Assembly (NCBI GenBank): GCA_964036195.1
Contig: OZ038458.1
Span: forward strand, 23,697,832-23,761,831
From: Sphaerolaimus hirsutus
Taxonomy: Eukaryota; Nematoda; Chromadorea; Monhysterida; Sphaerolaimidae
Direction: 5' to 3'
DNA: 64,000 bases
Each line of letters opens with the position of its first letter. The stretch's first letter is position 1. Of this stretch, positions 43,301 through 55,300 are shown piece after piece. Made by a program: the position numbers and the translations under genes. The notes beneath the pieces are model-generated. The model made no database searches. It was not told where the DNA came from and saw only the letters and a program-made list of their open reading frames with translations.

Positions 43301-46300
43301 TTGTTCGTATATCGCCTTATAGTCGAATGTTCGTGACTTCAGGTGAAGTTTGGCACGGAATAGTGATCAAACAAGGTTATAAAAGGAGGTTGAAACTTTG
43401 GGAGTGAAGTTACACACTGTGGTGGAGGTACATGGAAGCACATTACCTCAATATTAACTACTACAGCAACATATGACGGCTTATTAACCCATGGTAGCAC
43501 ATAGAAATAGATACTTTGATACTAAAAATGGCACAAAATCAATGAAAACAACCACCAATGTCAATTTGTGTGTGAAATTGCGCGCTTGCGCGCAGAAATT
43601 TTGCAAAATACCTAGTGCTTAGTACTAAAAATTTTGGCCGATGTTTAAAAAAAACATTTCGGACGTCATGTTAAAAAAAACGTTTAAAAAAAACGTTTTA
43701 AAAAACATTGGCCAACTCTAGTCTTGACGCTTGAACAAAAAAAGCTTTTTGCTTTAAAAAACATTTAAAAAAAGACTTCCATGCCTAGTATACATAAGTT
43801 TACACCAACTAATTGTGTCAAGACATGAATTTATCAAACAAATAATTTAATTTGAAGTATAACGATAATTGAAGTATAAATGAATGAAAAGTGATATTGC
43901 CACATTTTTCATTAAAAATTCAATTGATGTCTGACATCAATTCGCGCCCAAGTTATTAGTAGGGCCGTTATAGGTAGGCATAATTACCGAATTTGCTTGA
44001 ATGGGCCCCCACACACTGGATGTCAACTGAATTCGTGTCAACTAAATGCCAACTGAATTCCTGTCAACTAAATGCCAACTGAATTCCTGTCAACTGAATG
44101 TCAACTGAACTTAAGTGATACTGTGATTTCAACTTATCTATCTGATAGAGCATAGTTAATTTTACATCATGACACTTCATTTTAATTGTTCCTGTTAAGT
44201 GTGATGCTCTTTACAAACTTCTTGTTTTATTCAATTGATACTGAGTTGACGCGAATTTGCGATGTCAATTAGTGTGTGTGGGCCCATTAATACCCACGAG
44301 GAATCGTGTTTTCGTCAAAATTTTTTGAGGGTAACTATTCAATTTAGTTCCATTTAGGTGGATTAATTTTTCGTCATTTCGTTTAATTTCATTAAATTTC
44401 CAAGCATGTTTCTATCGACTCATTTCACGAAATATGTTTTATTAACAAGCTCACATGTCATTTTTGTTCAAAAATGAACACAACACGTCCATCATTCATG
44501 GGTAAAGGGGAATTATCTAGGGGCAGTATTATTTCCTCACTTCTGTAACAGGGTTGGTAACAATTTTTTCGTGTCAATGTTCGATTTTTTAATAATATTG
44601 AGCCCTTTTGGGTAAATGTTGAAAATCGAGAAATGTGAAGTATGCACGAGAGATTTATCGGCTAACTTGTAGAGTGAATCCACTCTGACATATTGTCTAC
44701 CCTAACATATTGTGGAAACTGACATACCGCGGTGGGAATCTGACATATACCTAAAGGTGAATGTGACATGCCCAGTGTGAAATAAGTACACGTAACGCAA
44801 CAATGAATATTCAATGTAAACATAAAAGCAAATATAAATATGCAAATAACAGTAAAATATGCAAATAACAAGATATCTTTAACAAAAGTTATCTGTGCAA
44901 ATATTACCATCACAACAAAAAGTCTAGTTCATTCTCAATTTAAAATTTATTTTTCATAACAAATAGGTAGAATTTAGTATTAATTAAATAATAATTAATT
45001 CTGAAGTAATAATTATGCAAAAAAAAGCATTTACGCTGCGTATGTTAGGCCTTTGGACGTGGGTATGCCAGTTTCACACAGGGCTTCACATTTGGGCATG
45101 TCAGATTCCACATTATGTCAGATTCCCACCGCGGTATGTCAGTTTCCACATTATGTTAGAGTAGACAATATGTCAGAATGACCACACTCAACTTGTAGCC
45201 TATGAGTCACTTTTTGAATGAGTGCCTTTGTATGATCTCAGCTGGCTTTCATGTATAATCAAATAATTTTATTAGGCTCTTCAAGACAAACATAAGTTAC
45301 ACTTATTATGCTTCTAGGTAACACTTGTATCTTAGGTATTATACACCCTTACCAAATAATCGACATGAATATATTCGAGTAGCGAGTAGGGGTAAATTAC
45401 GGCGTTGACTACTTAAATATGATCAGTAGCAGGGGTGTATCCGGGGGGGGGGGCGTTTCCAAGGGGGGGCCTGGAAAATATGGTAAAAATTTAACTTTTG
45501 GTACCAATTTTGAAAGTGTTAGGCGGTGTTTACACGGATTCTTTGTGACGACAAAAATTGTGATTTTGTCAACCATATTTTGGGATGAAAACCAATAAGT
45601 AGATAGATCGGACGCCTCAATTGATCATTATTTGATCGACCCCATTACATGGAACAATAATTATTTTTTATAGATTACGCAATAATGCACAGATAATGTA
45701 TTTTTCTTGTTGTCGTAGGTTTGTCGGAGGGTTTGTTCTACGCGGCCTCGCTAGCGAGGCCTTTGCTATCTATGAAGTCCTCGCGAGGGTCAAAACCTTG
45801 GAAACCCCTGATCCGTTGTCTAGATGCCAAACGGTTTACATGCCGACAGGCACAGACCCGTATAAACATCTTCCTGGAGAAGTTGGCCATCCATTTTTTC
45901 ACTTCGGATGGAATGTATCCCGGCCAGACAAGGACGTATCCAGGGGGGGGCTGCTGCCTGCAGCCCCCCCCCCGTTCCTGGGGTGAGACGTGAAAAACAC
46001 GCGAAAATGCAACTTTTAGTACCATTTGGCAAGGTACAATGCAAAAAAATGTGTGCGCATTTTTCTACCAGACATGAGAAATATCACTTGATTGTTCCCT
46101 GGAGCCGCAAATCCTTTTAAGTTCACTGAACGGTGTGTGTTTTGCTGTATTTGTCAATATGTATAAATACAGCTTTTCATGGCGCTGGCGCCAACGCCAA
46201 TCGCACCATGGCGTGGCGCTTACTAATGGCGCCAGCGCCCGGCCGCCATTCCGTCAGTATGGGTAAAAATTAAGGGGGCTGAGCCCCCCCCCCGTTCGCT

Positions 46301-49300
46301 GGGTTCCGTAAACAAGAAGCCCCCTCCCCCTGCTCAAAAATCCTGGATGCATCCCTGGGCCGGAGATATTGCATACAAGTGACATAAAAACTTGGGTAGC
46401 CAATTTGTCAAGGAAAATGTCTAGAATTCACCTTTATACCCACTCTCTTACCTGTGTGGCTGTGTGCTACTTATACAATAACACTTACCAAATAATTAAC
46501 ACTAATGTATTCGTTGTCAAGTAAATAAACATCGTTGTCCACTTATGATCAGAGATGGCTTGACTTGCCACAGTATTTATCTATGACATTTCTTTACCCA
46601 ATTTCCAGCCAAGTTCAGGGGAGAGTAGCCCAAAAATTTGCCTTGGGGATAGATAGCTGAGCTAGGGATGGCTGGTGTTTTTTAACCGTTTTTTATATAA
46701 ACGTTGTTTTTTAAATATAAAAAACGTTGTTTTTTAAAAAACTGAGGCATGGAAACCGTTTCTTTTTTTAAAAAAAAACATCAGCCAAAAATTTGTGTAC
46801 TATGTACTAGGTATTTTGCCATTTTTTTTGGGCGCAAGCGCACAATTTCACATACACTTTACCATTGGTGATTGTTTTCATTGGTTTTGAGGCATTTTTA
46901 GTGTGAAAGCTTCCATTTGTTCATGCTATTGTGTCATAATAAGCTGTGATATGTTAGTGTAGCATATAATATCCAGCCAATGTGCTCCCACATACTTCTA
47001 CAGTGTGATCCATCACTGTCAATGGATTAGCCTTATATTATAACCTTATATAGGTAAGTGCTATTCCATGCAAAACTTGACTTGAAGTCATTAACATTTG
47101 ACAAAAGGCGATATATGTAACAAGTCGACAAAAAATGGATATTTTTGACAGAAATCAGCACTTATAATGCTATCCCATGGCTCCACAGTCATTCTGTGGC
47201 TATATATAACATCACAAAGTACTGGCAATTGTTTGATATACCTGTATATGTTGACCCATAACCATATCTGGGAGCTTTTGAAAAAAAAACGTTTTAAATT
47301 TAAAAAAAAACAGGGTCGTTAAAAAAATGTTTTTTGTCCATCCCTAAGCTGAGCGGCCTACGCGATAGATACATAAATAGCTGGGCGAATTGGGGTGGGG
47401 GTAACCCAGGGGGTCTCCAAGATTTTGACCCTCGCGGGGCTGGATAGATGCATTTCGCTCCTCCGTAGGAATAGAAACTGAAAAAATTTCTGGGTGGGGC
47501 TAGCGGGGGCAAAATAGAGAAGCTTTTTCAAGGTATTTGAGGGCAAAAAGTGGGAAAAAATCGCTAATAGAAATAGGTAACTGTCAAATTTTATCAAAAT
47601 ATGTTGAGCCCATTTCTGAAACAGGTTGTTTTATTTCTGACCAAAGAAATTTCGATAAATTGTCAGGCTTCCAAAAGTTATTATCGAAGTTTACAAAAAT
47701 GGGTTTCACAAAACATTTTGGGGCGTTAATTGTCTTTCCGTTTTCGATATTCGAAATTATGATGTCGAATACCGATATGAAAGTGTGTTCGATATCGACG
47801 TTTGGCACAATGGGCCCACACACGCTAGTTGACATCGCAAATTCGTGTCAACTCAATGTCAACTAAACAACACAAAAAGTTTTTAAAAGGCTGAAAATTA
47901 ACCTAACCTAAGAAATCACACCTAACAGAAACAATGACAATTAAGCGTCTTGCTCTATCAGATAGGTAAGTTGAAATCACATAATTCACTAAAATTGAGT
48001 TGACACGAATCCAGTTGACATCCAGCGTGTGTGGCGCCAATGGCAATCCTGTTTACTGTCTATACATTTTTTAGTTGACGCGTCACGGATCTCAACTAAA
48101 ATTTGAATTGACGTCAACATTAGTTTAGACATCTGTAAAGAGTAGTTGACGGACAACCTCGTTCCTGTCAACACAAAAGCATCAGTGTTGGTTTACCAGT
48201 TTCCAAAACCGCCCGTCAACTGGTGCGTGTAGGCCCAATATACCTACATTTTGAATTTATCAGCAGAACATGTGATTAAAGTGTTTTTCTACTCACTTTA
48301 TCAATCACACCGTATTTTTTGTAAATATGGTAGTTTTTGCTGACTTAATAGAAACTTCCTGTTTTTGTTGTTTTCTAGGTATTGCTCAGTACGTAACCAT
48401 GGTTACATTCGCGTACTTTTTTGCAATTATTAATAATAATCGTTTAGGAATTTTTCTGAATCAGCTACGTGCAAATGTTAAATTGGAATGTCGGAAATGT
48501 GCAAAAGCATTTCCTTCCAGAAAATCGTCATTCAAAATTTCCGTGTGATTCCAAAATTAAAATTAAATTAAAAATCCAAAATCGCACACTTTTCAATGAA
48601 ATTTACCATATCTCGTCCAAATGAACCCCATGAAAGTTTATTTTGTCGATTTAAATCTGGTAACACAAGGGTTGGCAAGCGATTTGTTAAGCGATTTTTC
48701 TTGGAAAGTTTGATTAAAATTTTTTTTTAATCGCTGGCAAAATTTTTGGTACTCATATAAACCTTCCCGGTCACGTCCGGCAGCCTATTTTTGATTTTAA
48801 ATGTGACGTCCTATCTCCAGTTCTAGGGCGCGCCAAAAGCTGAAACTTGGGGGAGATATTGACGCAACCCCCTCTACTTCGCATAAATTGGGGGCGTCGC
48901 GGTGACCCCTTACAGGGTGGGTCGCGCTAGATGCAGAAATTTTATTGGCTGTTTTGGTGTCCCGCACAGGTCCGGCACCCACTTATTTCTGAGCTGTGGG
49001 AGGGGTATAAATCTAAAATTTTGGGGATGTGTTACCAACACCCCTCCCCTACTATACACTATTTAATAATGTGAGATAAATGTGAAAAAGTTCTAAAAAA
49101 TTATCCTATTCTCAAAAAAACATAACCTCCCAATAGATGGATGACAAAAAAATTCACGTTTTGGAACTTTTTTATTAGACACTTTAAGAGCTGGTTTACA
49201 ATACTTAAAACGGAAGGGTTTGATGTTTAATGTTGTGTAAAGAAAAGAACCATACCTCTAAAATGCCTGCATTGCAAAATTTACTTAGGGCGAATTTCAA

Positions 49301-52300
49301 AGTGTAAATTTTCTGAATTTTTGTTCCTGTAATGATGTCATTATGATGCCATAAAATTCCCCCCAAGTAAATTTTGTAATGCGCGCATTTTATAGGTATG
49401 GTTCTTTACGCAACATTAAACATCAAACCCTTCCGTTTTAAGTATTGTAAACCAGCTCCTAAAGTGTCCAATAAAAAAGTTATAAAAAGTGAATTTTTTG
49501 TCATCGATCTATTGGGGGGTGGTGTTTTTTTGAGAATAAGATATATTTTTCAGAAATTTTTCACATTAATCTGACATTATTGAATAGTGTATAGTAGGGG
49601 AGGGGTGTTGGTAACACATTAGATTTATACCCCTCTCAAAGCTCAGAAATAAGTGGGTGCCAGACCTGTGCGTGACACCAAAAAAGCTAATAAAAATTTA
49701 GCACTTCGGGCGACCCACCCTGAGAGGGGTCGCCCGACCCCCCCAATCCATGCAAAGTAGAGGGGGGTTTCGCCAATATCTCCCCCAAGTTTCAGCTTTT
49801 GGCGCGCCCTAGAACTGGAGATAGGATGTCACAAGTAAAATCAAAAATAGGGTGGCGGACGTGACCGGGAAGGTGTTTACTAAGTAGAATGTAAAAAATT
49901 GCGCACAGTTTCATGCATGCAATACATCAGTTAATAAAATGATAAAAAAAATAATGATATAATAGAAATACTATAATAATAATATAGCCAATAGAAAATG
50001 CAATTTCTGTAAACAAAGTGGTCGATGAAATGTGATTCACACAATGTAGTGCAGATATAACAAATTAATTACTTTTAAAATTGAAAATGACTTACTTTCA
50101 AGACTACAAAGCTCCACAGTAATTATATTACCACAGACAGTATCAATGTGCACTGTCTATCAATTTATATGGCTTTTAGTTCACCTATATCCCTCAGAGG
50201 TGATTTTAAAGAAAAAGGACTAATTTTGACCCCAGCTATTAAAAAAAATTGGTCAGCTTAAAAAAGCGATTTTTCCAACCCTAGGTCCAGTCCGATCAGT
50301 GTAAATACAATTCACATTTAAAAAAATTATTTTAAAAACCAAACACCCATCTTCAGGACTACAGCAAGCTGACGGCCGATTTGCACGGCTATCAGCGACA
50401 AAAGTCCGAGCTGCGCGCGCTGCAGCAACAGCAGCACTCGCAGTCGGGCGACGCGTCGCCGGGCCTCCAGTCGCAGTCGGGCGACACGTCGCAGCGGCAC
50501 TTGCAGTCGGGCGACACGTCGCAGCGGCACTTGCAGTCGGGCGACACGTCGCAGCGGCACTTGCAGTCGGGCGACACGTCGCAGCGGCACTTGCAGTCGG
50601 GCGACACGTCGCAGCGGCACTTGCAGTCGGGCGACACGTCGCAGCGGCACTTGCAGTCGGGCGACACGTCGCAGCGGCACTTGCAGTCGGGCGACACGTC
50701 GCAGCCGCAGCGGCAGAAATTTAGTGCGCCGCCGGCTATGGGACAACTTTTTGCCACTGCGTTGCATAATGGACACGAGTATCCGGTCGGTTTTTTTGAA
50801 AACAAGTTTGTAACCGTTTCGAATTTTTTCGTCGGCCTAACGTGCCAATTGACGCGGCGTCAATTGTGTTTAATCAGTTGTCAACTGGATCAGTTGTCTA
50901 CTGGATTTTTTTGAAAGTGTGTTACAATGTGATATTTTTGTAGATACCGTATTGCTTCTAACAGAAGGGCACCCTTCTATTTTTTTCGTCAACTTTTTTA
51001 CCCGCCCTTCTATTGGAGACCGCCCTTCTATTTTTTTCGTCAACTTTTCAGCGAATCTTTTTCATATTCTGCCAAGGTTTTTCAAAGTGTTACGTCACAG
51101 ACAGTTCATAGAATGACGATACATAGAGTTCATATAACATTTGATGTTAAAATAGCACAAAATCAATTAATTGACCAAAGCCATAAAATCACAGCGTCTG
51201 CTGATATTTCTTCTTTTTTATGCTTTTGGCTCAATTCCATCATTTTGTGTACCTTCTTTTGGAGACGCCCTTCTATTGGAGACCCGCCCTTCTGTTAGAA
51301 GAAATACTGTATGTGAATTCATTTTGATGAATCATCAACTTGTAATTTTTAGTTAGAAACTTTTTAAGCGTGATTTTGACACTTTCAATTAAAATTTCAT
51401 TTGATGACACATCAGTTGACGCCGCGTCAATTAATGTGTGTAGGCTAAGCGCAATATATTGTGTCGGATAACTTGTGTGTTCCAATGTGCCTACACACAC
51501 TAGTTTTCACCGTGACTTCGTGTGAAAACTGAAATTTTTTCAAATGCAAATTGATGAACACGGTTGAATGATTTGGTTTTATTTAAATTTGACTTTAAAT
51601 TAATGAAAGTTAAAATGAACACTGTTGAATAATTTTATTTAATTTTAATTGGAATTTAAATTGATGAAAGTGAAAATTTAAAATTTTCAAAACTAAAACA
51701 CATATAGCATACAAAAAGGGTAGGATGGATGTCGCCATGTGGCCATTTCAGTTTTCACATCGGTCACGGTGAAAACTAGTGTGTGTAGGGCCATTACGAT
51801 AGACTTATTTTCGAGTGCTCGAAAAAATGCTTGAATAAGAAAATATGAATGATCAAATCAATTTTGCGTAAATTTTCGAGTGCGTGATATGGTTTGTCGC
51901 CGTCAATTCGCATTTTGAACGAAGGAAAACAATGTCGAAATCCGAATTTAAAAAAATATTATAACATTTACCGCAGACACTACACCCACTAGTTGACAAC
52001 GACCGTTCCTATCCCAATTCTAAGTTTGCTGACAAGTAACAGACTACTCATAACTGTATAACATATACTTTATGCCGACCTTGTAGATTGCACATACTGC
52101 AAGATTTTTTCAACACTTTCTTCATTTGTGACATGATTAAACAGTTTTTTTAAAGCGTCGTTCGTCGCCTCGCCAGCAAGCTTTGAATTGGGATGGGAAC
52201 CAGTAGACATTTGGTGTTTGTCAACTACCTAGTGTGTGTAGACCCTTTTTTGTAAATTTAATTTTACCTTGCACAGTTCCCACTTGAAAACGTGTACTCA

Positions 52301-55300
52301 GACACACCCACTCAGACAAACTTTAATTATTAATTACATTATTATTTTTATTAGGATTATTTTTTACAAACTCGGACTTAAATATCTAGATTATTTTTGT
52401 ATGCCGTTTCTTTTTATACACGATAAATTATACACCCTCCCTGGTGTAACCCCCCTCAAAATTTGCACTATCAAAATCTGAAATTTGACCAATATCAAAG
52501 CGATTTCACACACTACCGTAATTATTTCCAACCTACAATAACGTAAACCGCGACCCCCCCCCCCCACAACAAAACGAAGCTACCCCCCCCAGGGTTGCTC
52601 CTCGGAAGCGCAGTCTAGCGGCAGCGGCAGCAGGCACCGTTTGGTCAGCGACGCGGCCGCCACCCCCGCCGGCGCCAGTGCCGCGCAGCTTGCCGACCGC
52701 TCAGACAGGGGTCGCTCCCATGATACCCACTTGTCGGGCATGGGCAACCCGCCGCACGTCGGGCAGCTGCACTTCCCCGGCGCCGCCCAGACGCCCGCCA
52801 CGCCCGCCAGCCCCTGTGAGTGTGGTGGGGGGTTTAGATTTGGAGGGCGTATTAAAGGGGTTCTCGCGGATGATACGTCGCCCCCCCTCGATCGTTCCAA
52901 CAACTATCATCCAGGGATTGATACCGGTCAATTTTTCTATGCCTTTTTTAGGGATGGCCGGAATTGTTTCAAAGGTTTAAAAAACATTTTTTTATTTAAT
53001 GAACGTTATTAAACTGTTTATAAAAAAAAGAGTTTTATCCGTCCCTATTCTTTTTCCTATTTTTGCCGTTTATGCGAGTAGATGGTTGTCAGAAAATGAT
53101 AAGTGGTGATGAAAAGTGATGAGCGATGAAGAAGAAATTGTATGTGATCCTTCAAGTGACAAGTTCTACTGGTAGTTATACTTTCTCGTCCACTTTCTAA
53201 CTTTCCTAAACACTTATCACTTTTCTTGTCTCTTTTACACTCGGCGGAATTGGCGCCCGCTTCTAAAAAACGACAATTAAACCAAATTTTAAATTTTTTT
53301 TTCGCAGCCGCGCCAGTAGGCGGAGTTAGCAGCGGCCGGGCGTCTCCCTTCGCGCCGCCGAAAACGATCAAAGTGCATTTGCCCTTTGGAGAGTTTTCCA
53401 GGGTTGGTGATTTTGGTGCCGATGTAAGACCCTGTAAAATGTCGTGGAAAATGTCAAGTGTTATGCAAAGTGTCGAAAGTAATTGTGAAATAACGTGCAA
53501 ATAGCTACGTACGTTTTGACTCATTTTTCAGGGCTTTTTCCATGACTTTAGACGCTTTGCATGTACTTTTACATTTTACAGGGCATTTTACAGGGTCTGG
53601 AAGTTCCACTTGGCGATTTTACTTGAAGAATGGATTTATGTGCACCAGATGTCAACTGGTTCCCATTCCAATTGCAAAGCTTGCTGACGAGCCGACGAAT
53701 GATGTTCAAGTGCAAAAGTATTGAATCGCACTTATTCATCTCAAGTTGGAAGCGTGTCAATAATAATTTAAATAAATAAAGTGTATATATTTACTATGCG
53801 TAGTATTACTCGTGAGCAAGCTTCGAATTGGGATGGGAACCAGTTGACATTTGTTGTCCTTGTCAACTAACGTATCCACCATGCCAAACTTGCCACCCGC
53901 AGTTGGACGTGCGTCCAGGGGTGATCGCCCGCGACATGGTCGCTCGCATTTTGAAGCGCCGCGGATTAATGTGGCAAATGTGCGTCGTGCGGAACGGTCC
54001 CGACGCGGATTCGGAAAAGACAAATTTGGGACTTCCGCTGACCGAACTGGCCAAGGAGGTGGACGAGATTTGGGTCATGTCCGATTTTTTGCCCATTTTT
54101 ATGAGCATCAAGCATAATTTTGTGAGTTTTTGGGTGTTTTTTTTTGTATTGGTTTCGTTGTGGTTTAAAGTTTTGTGTTGGGGTGAATTTGTTCATCTGC
54201 GTTTTGCAAAATTGTTTTCTGCGTTTGGCGTTCTAAAAATCTCTGGAGATACAAGAATATGTTAAAAAATCTTATATCTTATTTATATTTTCTCGAGGTT
54301 TCTCAAGTCTTCGATAGAGATTTAATGATAGTCATTTTATGAGAAGCAAATATCAAAAATCTCATTTATATTTTCTCTGCGTTTTTGAGAGAGATTTACC
54401 GTATTTCCTCGAAATACCCCCCTCAAAATGGGCACTATGAATTTATTACCCCCCTCGAAATACCCCTCCCCCCAAATTCAGTGTAAATTATTTATACAGA
54501 ACGTAGATGAAAAAAGCTGCGTTCTGTGATCCGGGAAACGCAGAACACACGTGAAACAATGACTGTTATGTTAGAACAGCGTTTATACTGTCTACGTACT
54601 TATATAAGTCTATATAGTCTTATAAATGGCGGTTTTTGTTGTATTTTTCGACGTCTGTGTACGTTGCAAACAGCGATTTAGTACTGGGATTTCAAAAAAA
54701 ATTCTGGCGAAATAATAGCCCCCCTCGTTTAACCCCCCCCCCCTCAAAATTTCCACTCTGAAAAGTAAACCCCCGGGGGATAATTCGAGGAAAACGGTAG
54801 TTATATTTATAAGGAATTTTTCTGAAATGACATTGAATTATATTTTCTGAAAAACACCAATTTTGGAACGTTTTCTGCGGCTGCATGTGCCACCTATAAC
54901 ATAAATAATCACCCCAAATCGCCTACACACCCTACAGGTGCGCAAAACCTACTTTTCAATAACCTACTGCGACGTGTGCCAACAGCCGATATGGCTGCAA
55001 GGCTATCGCTGCGATTTGTGCATGTTCAAGTTCCATCAAAAGTGTTGGTCTCAAGTGCCCACTTACTGCGAGAAATTCGCCGAATTTAGGTTAGTGCTCT
55101 TGTGGTTTTATCTGTTGCTAGCGACATAACTGCGAAGTTTCCACTAGATTATGTTGTTGGTGCCAGGGGCCAGGGGCACTCCCGGACCCTGTAAAAAGTC
55201 AAATTTCATGCAAAACGTGTAAAATCGTAGGAAAAACCCATATTTAATTTTATCCAACATTTTATTTATTATTGTTGTTGATTTTAGTGGCTTTGTGTGT

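Noticed and set aside
50327..50805. Minus-strand frames LRRVARLQVP and CKCRCDVSPD over the Raf repeat
   Set aside because: They are antisense frames of the 30-bp repeat. The plus frame is fixed by homology to B-Raf at its 5' end and by splice phase.
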